NCBI GenBank assembly: GCA_048594975.1
Contig: JBMDXQ010000150.1
Coordinates: forward strand, 1-37,394
DNA from: JBMDXB01 sp048594975
GTDB taxonomy: Bacteria > Acidobacteriota > Vicinamibacteria > Vicinamibacterales > 2-12-FULL-66-21
DNA length: 37,394 nucleotides
Direction: 5' to 3'
Position numbers and translations under genes: made by a program. Each line of letters begins with the position of its first letter. The stretch's first letter is position 1. Below the pieces are notes generated by a model that saw nothing but the letters and a program-made list of their open reading frames with translations, did no database searches and had not been told where the DNA came from. Positions 26,279 through 33,983 of the stretch are shown here, piece by piece.

Positions 26279-26292
26279 GTAACCAGGTAACC
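26279..26292. promoter_or_regulatory. GTAACC direct repeat, possible HxlR operator
   Basis: GTAACCAGGTAACC consists of two GTAACC hexamers 8 bp apart, lying immediately before the HxlR start codon and within the gap shared with the NIPSNAP gene. HxlR regulators commonly bind near their own promoter. The assignment to this regulator is inference from position. Confidence 0.35.
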
Positions 26293-26294
26293 GT

Positions 26295-26675
26295 ATGGCA
26301 ACCGAGACGATCGCCAGGCGGGGCGTGCGGGTCGGCGACGACGTGGCGACGGATTGCCCGCTCACCGCTGCGCTGCGCGTGATTGGCGGGAAATGGAACC
26401 TGATCGTCCTCTACTGGCTGGCCGACGGCGGCAAGCGCTTCCACGAGCTGCGCGCGGCGATGCCCGCCATTTCTCACAAGGTGCTGGCCGCGACGCTGCG
26501 CGACCTCGAGACCGAAGGGCTGATCACCCGCACCGTGCACCCCGAGGTGCCGCCTCGGGTGGAATACGCGATCTCGAGCTACGGGCGCACCCTGCGTCCG
26601 CTCGTCGAGGCGGTCCGCGCCTGGGGACGCCAGCACCTGAACCGGCGCAAGCGTGCGCTCGGCATGTCATTGTGA
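26295..26675 (+). CDS. HxlR-family transcriptional regulator
   Basis: The 126-residue protein is a typical HxlR winged helix: Cys21-Pro ('CPLTAALRVIGGKWNLIVLY') with the conserved 'GGKW', 'FHELRAAMPAISHKVLAATL' as helix-turn-helix, 'DLETEGLITRTVHPEVPPRV' and 'EYAISSYGRTLRPLVEAVRA' as wing and dimer helix. In several relatives the N-terminal Cys senses aldehydes or electrophiles. It is probably an autoregulator that also controls the divergent NIPSNAP gene. Confidence 0.9.
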   Translation: MATETIARRGVRVGDDVATDCPLTAALRVIGGKWNLIVLYWLADGGKRFHELRAAMPAISHKVLAATLRDLETEGLITRTVHPEVPPRVEYAISSYGRTLRPLVEAVRAWGRQHLNRRKRALGMSL

Positions 26676-26784
26676 TCGCGGGGCCCCACGGCCGCTCGGG
26701 CGGAACACGAAGAACACAGAGGCGCGAAGGCACCGCTCGGTTGCGCGCTTTGGTACTGCGCGGGCGCCGCCGGGCGCTGGCGGA

Positions 26785-28266
26785 TCACAGGGCAGCGCGC
26801 AGCCGGGCGCACACCGTCTCCAGCACCTTGATGCGCGCGTAGCGCTTGTCGTTGCCTTCGACCAGCGTCCAGGGCGCATCACGCGTGCTGGTGCGCTCCA
26901 CCATCTCGTTGACCGCCCGCTCGTAGGTGTCCCACTTCGTCCGGTTGCGCCAGTCCTCGTCGGTGATCTTCCAGCTCTTGAACGGCGACTCGCGGCGCGC
27001 GTTGAACCGCCGCAGCTGCTCGTCCTTGCTGATGTGGATCCAGAACTTCACCAGCACGATGCCGTGGGCGACCAGCTGGTCCTCGAACTGGTTGATCTCC
27101 GCGTAGGCGCGCATCCACTCGGCTGGCGTCGCGAAGCCCTCGACCCGCTCGACGAGCACGCGCCCGTACCAGCTCCGATCGAAGATCGTGACCCGCCCGG
27201 CCCGCGGCAGATGGCGCCAGAAGCGCCAGAGGTAATGGTGGGCGCGCTCCTCGTCGGTGGGCGCCGCAATCGGGATGACCTGGTAGTCGCGGGCGTCGAG
27301 CGCCGCGGTGACGCGCCGGATGGCGCCCCCTTTCCCCGCCGCGTCGGCGCCTTCGAAGACGAGAATGGTCGAGACCGCGCCGCGCGCGGCGCGCCGCCGC
27401 AGCCGGTTGAGCCGGCCCTGGTACTTCAGGAGCTCGCGGTCGAAGGCCTCGGCGTCGAGCCGCCTGGTCATGTCGAGCCGCGACAGTACGGTGGGCACGG
27501 CCGGCGGGCGCCGGCCCGAGGGCGATCGCGATGTTGCCGTCGCGCCCGGCCGTCCGGCCGCCGCCAGCCGCCGCTCGATGTCCTCGCGCAGGGCCTCGGC
27601 GACCGTGATGCTGCGGTACTCCTCGTCGCGCCCTTCGACGATGGTCCATGGCGTCTGCCCGGTGCTCGTCGCGCGAATCGTCTGCTCGGCCGCGGCGATG
27701 AACCGGCCGTACATCTGCCAGTGCTTCCACTGCAGCTTCGTCACCCGCCAGCGCGTCAGCGGGTCGCGCTCGAGGGTGCGCAGCCGCTTGCGCTGCGACT
27801 TCTTGTCCAGGTGCATCCAGAACTTCAGGATCACCGCGCCGTCGTCGGCGAGCGTCTTCTCGAACTCGGCCAGGCGGCGCAGCTGGTGCTCGAACTCGAC
27901 GCCGGTGGTGCGGCGGTAGACGCGATCGATCACCGGGCGCGAGTACCAGGAGCTGAGGAACAGGCCGATGCGGCCGCGCGGCGGCAGCTCGCGCCAGAAC
28001 CGCCACTGCTCGGGGCGCTCGCGCTCCTCGTCGGACGGCTCGCCGAACGCACGGGTGACGATCCAGCGCGGGTCCATCCACTCGTTCAGCAGGTTGACGG
28101 TTTCGCCCTTGCCGGCGCCGTCCACCCCGGCGAACACCACGATCACCGGGAAGGGCGCCGCGCGCAGCCGCTGCTGCGCGTCGAGCAGCGCGGCGCGCAG
28201 CTCCGGCACCCGCTTCCGGTAGACGTCCTTCGAGAGTTTTCGTCCGAGTTCAGCCGCTTCGAACAT
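26785..28266 (-). CDS. pap: Polyphosphate:AMP phosphotransferase (class II PPK2, tandem domains)
   Basis: The 493-residue protein contains two PPK2 domains. It transfers phosphate from polyphosphate to AMP, making ADP. The C-terminal domain (about 240-490) is complete: Walker A 'FEGADAAGKGGAIRR', 'APTDEERAHHYLWRFW', Walker B-type 'IFDRSWYGRVLVERVEGFA' and 'LVKFWIHISKDEQLRRF'. The N-terminal domain keeps its own Walker A ('GVDGAGKGETVN') but its Walker B segment reads 'LFLSSWYSRP' without the Asp and Arg, as in known tandem enzymes whose N-terminal copy is inactive. The ATG at 28266 is 25 bp from the divergent adenylate kinase start. Confidence 0.9.
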   Translation of the reverse strand: MFEAAELGRKLSKDVYRKRVPELRAALLDAQQRLRAAPFPVIVVFAGVDGAGKGETVNLLNEWMDPRWIVTRAFGEPSDEERERPEQWRFWRELPPRGRIGLFLSSWYSRPVIDRVYRRTTGVEFEHQLRRLAEFEKTLADDGAVILKFWMHLDKKSQRKRLRTLERDPLTRWRVTKLQWKHWQMYGRFIAAAEQTIRATSTGQTPWTIVEGRDEEYRSITVAEALREDIERRLAAAGRPGATATSRSPSGRRPPAVPTVLSRLDMTRRLDAEAFDRELLKYQGRLNRLRRRAARGAVSTILVFEGADAAGKGGAIRRVTAALDARDYQVIPIAAPTDEERAHHYLWRFWRHLPRAGRVTIFDRSWYGRVLVERVEGFATPAEWMRAYAEINQFEDQLVAHGIVLVKFWIHISKDEQLRRFNARRESPFKSWKITDEDWRNRTKWDTYERAVNEMVERTSTRDAPWTLVEGNDKRYARIKVLETVCARLRAAL

Positions 28267-28272
28267 GGCGCG

Positions 28273-28280
28273 AGTATAAT
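28273..28280. promoter_or_regulatory. Overlapping back-to-back -10 elements
   Basis: AGTATAAT reads TATAAT (28275-28280) on the plus strand and TATACT (28278-28273) on the minus strand, all within the 25 bp between the adk and pap start codons. Each -10 lies 6 to 11 bases from its start codon, so both messages would have almost no leader. No -35 hexamer is visible on either side. It is the only AT-rich spot in the vicinity. Confidence 0.55.
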
Positions 28281-28291
28281 TCCTCCTTCCG

Positions 28292-28957
28292 ATGCATCTC
28301 GTCCTGCTCGGCCCGCCCGGCGGCGGCAAGGGCACGCAGGCGGAACTCCTGCGCCAGCGCTTCGGCCTCGTGCACGTCGCCTCCGGCGATCTGTTCCGCG
28401 ATCACCTGAACCGGGAGACACCGCTCGGGCGGCAGGCGAAGGCCTACATGGATCGCGGGGAGCTCGTCCCCGACGACGTGACGATCGGCATGGTGCGCGC
28501 GCGCCTGCAGGAGCCCGACGTCCGCCGCGGCACGATCCTCGACGGGTTCCCGCGCACCGTCGTGCAGGCGCAGGCGCTCGATCAGATCCTCGCCGATCTG
28601 CAGGCGTCGATCACGGCCGCGCTGTCGATCGACGTGCCCGACGACGTCCTGGTGGCGCGGATCGCCGGGCGGCTCGTGTGCCGGGAGTGCCAGGCGCCGT
28701 TCCACGTGACCGCGAAGCCTTTCGTCGCCTGTCCCGAGAACCGCTGCCACGGCGAGCATCTCTACCGCCGGGACGACGATCGCGAGGAGACCGTGCGTCA
28801 GCGGCTCGCGACCTACCACGCCCGGACCGAGCCGCTCATCGACTTCTACGAGCGCCGCGCCCTGCTCGTGCGCGTGCCCGGCGGCGGCCCGGTCGAGGAG
28901 GTGTCCGCGGCGGTGCTTCGCGCCGTCGAGCAATGGCACGGCGCGTCGCGCCGCTGA
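28292..28957 (+). CDS. adk: Adenylate kinase, zinc-LID type
   Basis: The 221-residue protein converts AMP and ATP to two ADP and back. The P-loop 'GPPGGGKGTQ' (residues 7-16), the AMP-binding 'ASGDLFRDHL' and 'DGFPRTVVQAQALD', and the LID with 'RLVCRECQAPFH' and 'CPENRCHGEHLYRRDDD' are all present. The four LID cysteines suggest a structural zinc. Length is near the long bacterial type (~215). It lies outside the usual ribosomal-protein context and instead is divergent from the polyphosphate:AMP phosphotransferase, whose product ADP it can dismute into ATP and AMP. It may therefore be an additional copy. Confidence 0.93.
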   Translation: MHLVLLGPPGGGKGTQAELLRQRFGLVHVASGDLFRDHLNRETPLGRQAKAYMDRGELVPDDVTIGMVRARLQEPDVRRGTILDGFPRTVVQAQALDQILADLQASITAALSIDVPDDVLVARIAGRLVCRECQAPFHVTAKPFVACPENRCHGEHLYRRDDDREETVRQRLATYHARTEPLIDFYERRALLVRVPGGGPVEEVSAAVLRAVEQWHGASRR

Positions 28958-28977
28958 GGGCGGGACGCGTTCGACGC

Positions 28978-30522
28978 TCACCTCCGATCCAGCAGCCGCA
29001 GCAGCGCGGGGTACTCCACCTTCGCGTTGTGCCGGCGATCGACCGGGATGCGGTCGACGAGGACCACCTCGGCGAGGCGCGCCCACGACAGCTGCCGCAT
29101 CAGCGAGCCGCGGAGAGCGGCCGGCTCGCCGGCGATTTCGGCGGCCAGGATGCGCCGGCCGCGGTGGAGCACGAACGCGGTGCGGACCACCCCCGGGATC
29201 TCGCTCGCCGCGCACTCCACGGCCAACGGGTAGAGGACGCCGTGCTCGTCCACAGCCTTCGCGGAACAGCGTCCCAGCAGCCACAGCCGCCCGGCGGGAT
29301 CAAGGCGCCCCGCGTCACCCGTGCGATGCCAGATGACGCTGCCGGCGTGGATCTTCGTCTCGCTGTCCCCTTCGCCGTCGAGGTAACCGTGAAGGACGTG
29401 ATGCCCGGCGACGACGATCTCGCCGGCGGTGCCCGTGGGCAGTGCCTCGCGCTCGAGCGCCTCGCCGTCCATCGGCCCGATCGGCGTGCCCCAGCGATCG
29501 GGCAGGATGCGGAGCTGGATGCAAGGGACCGGCCGCCCGGCGAGGAGGCCGCCGCCGGCAGTCATCGACGCCCGGTCGTCGGCGGTGATGTCGCGGCGGT
29601 CGAAATCGGCAATCGGTTCCGCTTCGGTCGATCCGTACACGGCGACGACCGCGGAATGAGGCGCTGCCGCCGCAATGGCGTCCAGGGTGTTCGGAAACAC
29701 CGGCGCGCCGCCGGTGAAGATGCGGCGGAAGCTGTCGAGCCGCGCGACGGCGGCGAGCCGGCCGAGGAACGCGGGCGAGGCCACGGTACGCGACGGCGCG
29801 TGCGCGCGGATCTGCGCCAGGACGGGAGCCGGGTCGATCGAGCCGGGCGCCCGAAGGTCGGCGTCGGGGATGACGCTGGTGACGCCCGACGCCAGGTTCG
29901 CGAGCAGGAAGATCGGGAGGGTACAGAGATCGACCTCGCCCGGCGCCAGGCCGAGGCTCTCGACGAGCGCGCGGTGCTGCGCCAGGAGGAAGCCGTGCGT
30001 ACGGACGGCCGCCTTCGGCAGCCCCGTGGATCCGCTGGTGAACGTGACGATGGCCGGTGTCGCCGGATCGCACGCCTCGACACTTCGGTGCCGATGCCGG
30101 ACGCGGCGCCCGATTGCAGGCGCCCCGGGCAGCCAGCCCCCGATCGCCGCCTTGAGGGGGATCGCACGAATCGCCGGCGACCACGCGCGGAGCCAGTGCG
30201 CTCTCGGCACGGCGACGAACGCGTCGGGCCGCGACCTGACCACGCACGCGTCGAGGCGCGCACGCCCGGCAGACGGATCGACGAACACGGCCGTGACGCG
30301 CAGCCGGAACAGCGCGATCATTGCGGTGTAGAGCACCGCCGACATCGGCGCGAAGACGAGCGCGCGCATGCCGGCCGCCAGGCCCGCGTCGGCGAGCTCG
30401 GCGGCGGCCGAGGCGACGGCGCGATCGAGCGCGGCGAAGCTGATCGCGCGTCCGCGTTCGACGATGGCCGGCCGGTCGCCGCAGCGTGCCGCCTGCGCCT
30501 CGAGGATGGCGGCGATGTTCAT
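28978..30522 (-). CDS. OleC-like AMP-forming acyl-CoA ligase/adenylating enzyme
   Basis: This 514-residue ANL-superfamily enzyme activates a carboxylate with ATP. Core motifs: 'VTFTSGSTGLPKAAVRTHG' (phosphate loop), 'YGSTEAEPI' (adenine pocket), 'WHRTGDAGRLDPAGRLWLLG' (hinge Asp) and the catalytic Lys in 'IPVDRRHNAKVEYPALL'. The segments 'LCTLPIFLLANLASGVTSVI' and 'TVASPAFLGRL' resemble OleC, the beta-lactone synthetase of long-chain olefin synthesis, more than FadD. None of its usual partners OleA, OleB or OleD is here. It is the last gene of a six-gene operon; its ATG overlaps the TGA of the GNAT gene by ATGA. Substrate likely a fatty acyl or hydroxyacyl group. Confidence 0.82.
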   Translation of the reverse strand: MNIAAILEAQAARCGDRPAIVERGRAISFAALDRAVASAAAELADAGLAAGMRALVFAPMSAVLYTAMIALFRLRVTAVFVDPSAGRARLDACVVRSRPDAFVAVPRAHWLRAWSPAIRAIPLKAAIGGWLPGAPAIGRRVRHRHRSVEACDPATPAIVTFTSGSTGLPKAAVRTHGFLLAQHRALVESLGLAPGEVDLCTLPIFLLANLASGVTSVIPDADLRAPGSIDPAPVLAQIRAHAPSRTVASPAFLGRLAAVARLDSFRRIFTGGAPVFPNTLDAIAAAAPHSAVVAVYGSTEAEPIADFDRRDITADDRASMTAGGGLLAGRPVPCIQLRILPDRWGTPIGPMDGEALEREALPTGTAGEIVVAGHHVLHGYLDGEGDSETKIHAGSVIWHRTGDAGRLDPAGRLWLLGRCSAKAVDEHGVLYPLAVECAASEIPGVVRTAFVLHRGRRILAAEIAGEPAALRGSLMRQLSWARLAEVVLVDRIPVDRRHNAKVEYPALLRLLDRR

Positions 30523-31517
30523 GCGCTCAGCCGGCGCGCGAACAGCGCGTAGCGGCGGAACTCGCGTGCCGAACGGCGGCTGATCCGGCGCGACGGGTTG
30601 GCCTCGTGCATCAAGGCGTGGATGGCGCGGCGGAACCCCCGCTCGCGCGCGGCGCGCTGGACCAGCCCCATGAGCGCCCCTCCGAGTCCCATCCCGGTCA
30701 GCGACGGGTGGACGGCGATGGTCTTGAGAACGACCGTGTCGATGCCGCCCGTCCGTTGCGCTTGCAGCAGGTCCGGCACCGCCAGCATGAAGCCGGCCAG
30801 CGTGTCCTCCTTCTCCGCCAGCAGCACCAGTTCGGGCCGGACGTACGGCAGCAGCCCGGTGTACTGCGCGACGAACTCCCGCTCGTCGATCGGCGAGTAC
30901 ATGACGTTGCGGCCGAATGCCAGCAGCGACAGCGCGAAGATCCTGCGCAGCTCGTCGTCCATCCGGGCCGGGTCGAGGGTGCGGATGGCGATGCCGGCGT
31001 GAGCCAGCCGCGCCGCTGCGGCCGCGGCGCTGGTGTCGCCGCCGGCGAGGTCGTCGTTGATCGCGGAGGTGTAGTGGGCGAAGGGCGCGAATCCCGCCTG
31101 CTCCCAGTGCCGCGGCCACTCGTCCGGATGTTCCGGCTCGAGGAAGAACGGCGGTTCGCTCCCGCGCTCGACGATGAAGCGATAGCGCCGCCAGGTGTTT
31201 CCGTCCATCGGTCCCACCGCGATCTCGCAGCCGTGCGCGGAGAGCAGATCGCACGCTTTCGCCAGTACCGCCGTCCCCGAGCGGTCGTCGGCAGCCGCGT
31301 AGTGGCCGATGAGTCCGGCGCGGCCACCGGGCGCCGCGGGCGTCGCGCTCCACCAGCACGAGCACCGGCCGGCGAGCACGCCGCTATCGAGGAGCAGCAG
31401 CGTGCGATCCGGCGCGTGCAGCGCCCGGTCGGCGGACGGCACGAGCGCTACGCCCCGCGCGACGGACACGGTCGGGTCCGGGTCGGCCGGCCGCAGCTCC
31501 AGCCAGCTAGGTTCCAT
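30519..31517 (-). CDS. GNAT-family acyltransferase
   Basis: Of 332 residues, the N-terminal 150 form a first GNAT-like half ('VGPMDGNTWRRYRFIVERGS', 'PHWEQAGF'-type segment), and about 165-320 a second half with the acyl-CoA site 'KTIAVHPSLTGMGLGGALMG' (the Q/RxxGxG/A loop as 'SLTGMGLG'). A basic tail 'SRRISRRSAREFRRYALFAR' ends the protein. It should transfer an acyl or aminoacyl group. It overlaps the upstream kinase-like gene by 11 bp and the downstream ligase by 4 bp, so it belongs to the lipid-type operon. The nature of its acceptor is unknown. Confidence 0.72.
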   Translation of the reverse strand: MEPSWLELRPADPDPTVSVARGVALVPSADRALHAPDRTLLLLDSGVLAGRCSCWWSATPAAPGGRAGLIGHYAAADDRSGTAVLAKACDLLSAHGCEIAVGPMDGNTWRRYRFIVERGSEPPFFLEPEHPDEWPRHWEQAGFAPFAHYTSAINDDLAGGDTSAAAAAARLAHAGIAIRTLDPARMDDELRRIFALSLLAFGRNVMYSPIDEREFVAQYTGLLPYVRPELVLLAEKEDTLAGFMLAVPDLLQAQRTGGIDTVVLKTIAVHPSLTGMGLGGALMGLVQRAARERGFRRAIHALMHEANPSRRISRRSAREFRRYALFARRLSA

Positions 31518-32889
31518 GCATGCGCTCCAACGCCCGCGCTGCGCCGGTCGCCAGGGCCCAGGCAATCGCAGATCCGAGCGACGCGGCCGCGGCCTGCTCG
31601 AGCCAGCGCCGGGCGGTCTGCGGCGTGCAGCGGATGTCGCGCTGTGTGGCGACGAAGGCGGCGGTCCCGAGCGCGATGCCGGCGAGTCCGGCCGCCGCCG
31701 CCGCCACCGTGGCCGCCGACACGCCGATGACCAGCGGCAGCGGTCCCGTCACGATCGCCCAGCTCGTGATCACCGCGCGGCGATAGAGCCGCCCCACGGG
31801 GCGCTCGGGAAACTGGAAGGCGAGACGCGACGTGCCGAACATCGCGAGATGCGCGGCGAATGCCACCGTATACGGAAAGAGCAGCGACTGGTCGCCGGCG
31901 CCACGCGCCAGCGCGAGCCAGACAAGCGCCGGCGCCCAGACCGCCAGCACCGCCGGAACGTCGTGCATCCGCCGGCTGTTGTCGGCGGTCGGAGGCGAGA
32001 GCCAGCGGTAGCCGATGGCAATGGCCGTCGGCCCGATCAGCCAGAGCCGGCCCATCACCGCCCACGCCACGTAGCACAGGAACGCGCCCGCGACCAGCGA
32101 GTCGTCCTCGAGCGTGGTTCGCCGGCGGAGCACGACGATGAAGAGAACGAGGAGCAGCGTGACGATCAACGAACGTCCGAGCGCGTGCGCGTCGAGGGTG
32201 AGGTACGACCGCAGCAGGAAGTAGCCGCCGAGCGGGATGAACAGGTTGTCGAGACCTCGCCACGCGCTCCCTTCGAGCAGCATGACCAGCAATGCGAGCG
32301 TTGCCCCGATCAGCAGCGACTCGGCGCGCCCCACGTTTCCCCACAGCAGCAGCGGAACGTGCACGCAGAGGAACGCCACGACGGCGAAGGCGACCGAGCC
32401 TTCCAGGCTCTTGCTCGCTCCCTCGTAGCGCGTCAGCCCGTAGCGGCTGCCCACCAGCGCGCAGGTCGCATCGGCCAGCGTCAGCATCAGTACCGGCACG
32501 ACAAACAGCAGCGGGTGTTCGCCGCGCGTCAGCCAGAAGAGCAGCGCAACCGAGATCGGGAAGTACAGCTCCCCCAGGGTCGTCCGGTCGACCCGGTTGG
32601 TCACGGCGCCGAGACGGGTGCGCAGCGCCGGCAGGAACTTGACCGAGGCGACGAGCGCCGCGGCGGCGCCGGTGAGCAGCAACACCGGCCAGGCGTCCTG
32701 GAAGAGGACCGGGAAGGTCAGCGTCAGGGCGCCGGATCCAGTGTGGAACATCTTCCGCGTCGCCTCGCCGGGCACTGCCCCCAGCCGCGCGACGACCTGG
32801 AGCGCCGCGAACAGAACGAGGAAGCCCGAGAGGACGACGGCGATTGCCACCCACGGGCCGGAGGTCGCGATCGCGGCGGCGCCGCTCAT
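31507..32889 (-). CDS. Dolichol/phytol-kinase-like integral membrane protein
   Basis: The 460-residue polytopic protein has about a dozen hydrophobic segments. Its first half carries the signature of the CTP-dependent polyprenol kinase/CDP-diglyceride synthetase superfamily: 'TRKMFHTGSGAL' (Arg-Lys-x-x-His), 'LTLADATCALVGSRYG' (Asp-Ala...Gly-x-x-x-Gly) and 'GASKSLEGSVAF' (Lys-Ser-x-Glu-Gly-Ser). In dolichol and phytol kinases these residues bind CTP. The second half, of four to six further helices, has no match I recognise and makes this protein about twice the usual length. Its start overlaps the BtaA-like gene by ATGA. It probably phosphorylates an isoprenoid or other lipid alcohol. Confidence 0.75.
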   Translation of the reverse strand: MSGAAAIATSGPWVAIAVVLSGFLVLFAALQVVARLGAVPGEATRKMFHTGSGALTLTFPVLFQDAWPVLLLTGAAAALVASVKFLPALRTRLGAVTNRVDRTTLGELYFPISVALLFWLTRGEHPLLFVVPVLMLTLADATCALVGSRYGLTRYEGASKSLEGSVAFAVVAFLCVHVPLLLWGNVGRAESLLIGATLALLVMLLEGSAWRGLDNLFIPLGGYFLLRSYLTLDAHALGRSLIVTLLLVLFIVVLRRRTTLEDDSLVAGAFLCYVAWAVMGRLWLIGPTAIAIGYRWLSPPTADNSRRMHDVPAVLAVWAPALVWLALARGAGDQSLLFPYTVAFAAHLAMFGTSRLAFQFPERPVGRLYRRAVITSWAIVTGPLPLVIGVSAATVAAAAAGLAGIALGTAAFVATQRDIRCTPQTARRWLEQAAAASLGSAIAWALATGAARALERMHGT

Positions 32890-33983
32890 ACGACCTCCTC
32901 GACGCGGAAGGCGCTGTAGAAGAACGCGCGATCGATCGCGTGCAGCCGGGCAGCGAGTTCGTCGAGCGGACGCAGCCGCTCCGCCATCGACTCCGGCCGG
33001 CTGCGCGGCGCGAGCATGTTCCAGTACGCCAGGCGCGCGCCCCCGCGCGCCGCGCCGGCAATCGTCTCGAGCAGGCGATGGTAGTGCTCGGGCGAGACGT
33101 ACTCGAACACGTCGCTCAGGTTGAAGCGGTCGATACTCCTGCGCGGCGCGCGCCCGAGGAACTCCTCGAGCGAGGTGCAGTGCCACTCGAACCGCTCGAG
33201 CCTGCCGCGGATCGTGTCAAAGTGCTCGGGGCGCAGCGCGCAGGGAAGCGCCTCGCCGTGCGTGCCGGTGAGGATCCAGTGAACGTACGGGTTTGCCGCA
33301 GGATCCAGCTCGCGCAGCGCATGGCGGGTGCGCCGCAGGATCGAGGCGGCCACGTCCGCCTCGACGTAGCGGAAGAACTCCGGGTCGCGGCCGAGCCGTC
33401 CCATCACGGTGCGCGAGAAGAACAGCCGGAAGAGCAGCCGCCACCGCCAGGTGTCCCAGCGGCGATCGTAGAACTCGCGGCGCGCAGCTGGCAGGCGCGG
33501 CTGGAGCAGCTGCCGGACCGTTGCCTTCCGGTGCACCAGCGGGAGCACGATGCGGCGGAAGAGTGCGAAGTAGCGCTCGAATCGGCCGTGACTCCCGATG
33601 CCCTGTTCGATGGCGGCGCGGCGCTGGTCCCAGAACGCGCGTTCGGAGGCGCCGAGCGCCGGCCGGCAGCGATGGTAGAGCTCCAGCCGGCGGCCCGACG
33701 GTCGCGACCCCATCAGCTCCAGCAGCTCGGCGTACTCGAGCGTGCGGTAGGCGGCGACCCGCAGCGCCACACATGCGAGCTGCGCGGGGCTCACATCGAT
33801 CGCGACGACCCGGGCCGGGTCCGCGGTCAGGAGAGCCAACGCATTGTCGCCCGCCGACGCGATCGAGAGGCAGACGTCGCCGGGCCGTACCTCGAGGCCG
33901 GCAAGCAGCACGTCGGCGTCCTCCCACACCTGTGCGTAGCGCACGGCGCTGAAGTCGACGCGCGCGGCCGCTTCGCTACGCAT
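32886..33983 (-). CDS. DUF3419/BtaA-like SAM 3-amino-3-carboxypropyltransferase
   Basis: The 365-residue protein belongs to the DUF3419 family, whose known member BtaA moves the 3-amino-3-carboxypropyl group of S-adenosylmethionine onto diacylglycerol in betaine-lipid synthesis. Landmarks are 'FSAVRYAQVWEDADVLLAGL' at the N-terminus, the SAM loop 'DVCLSIASAGDNALALL', 'VVAIDVSPAQLACVALRVAA', and at the C-terminus 'FNLSDVFEYVSPEHYHRLLE' and 'ARLAYWNMLAPRSRPESM'. No BtaB-type N-methyltransferase is present, so ordinary DGTS is unlikely to be the product. The ATG at 33983 lies inside the 3' end of the dikinase gene (8-bp overlap) and the stop overlaps the next gene. Confidence 0.82.
   Translation of the reverse strand: MRSEAAARVDFSAVRYAQVWEDADVLLAGLEVRPGDVCLSIASAGDNALALLTADPARVVAIDVSPAQLACVALRVAAYRTLEYAELLELMGSRPSGRRLELYHRCRPALGASERAFWDQRRAAIEQGIGSHGRFERYFALFRRIVLPLVHRKATVRQLLQPRLPAARREFYDRRWDTWRWRLLFRLFFSRTVMGRLGRDPEFFRYVEADVAASILRRTRHALRELDPAANPYVHWILTGTHGEALPCALRPEHFDTIRGRLERFEWHCTSLEEFLGRAPRRSIDRFNLSDVFEYVSPEHYHRLLETIAGAARGGARLAYWNMLAPRSRPESMAERLRPLDELAARLHAIDRAFFYSAFRVEEVV

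Noticed and set aside
26700..26740. Another member of the CCACGGAGG repeat family (AACACGAAGAACACAGAGG)
   Set aside because: It shares only the general pattern and lacks the CCACGGAGG and CTCAGAGG cores, so I did not count it as a copy.
26653..30552. A plus-strand open frame of about 1300 codons
   Set aside because: It runs antisense to the polyphosphate:AMP phosphotransferase and the OleC-like ligase and across the adenylate kinase gene. Its translation is Arg/Pro/Asp-rich without any domain; it is open only because of high GC.
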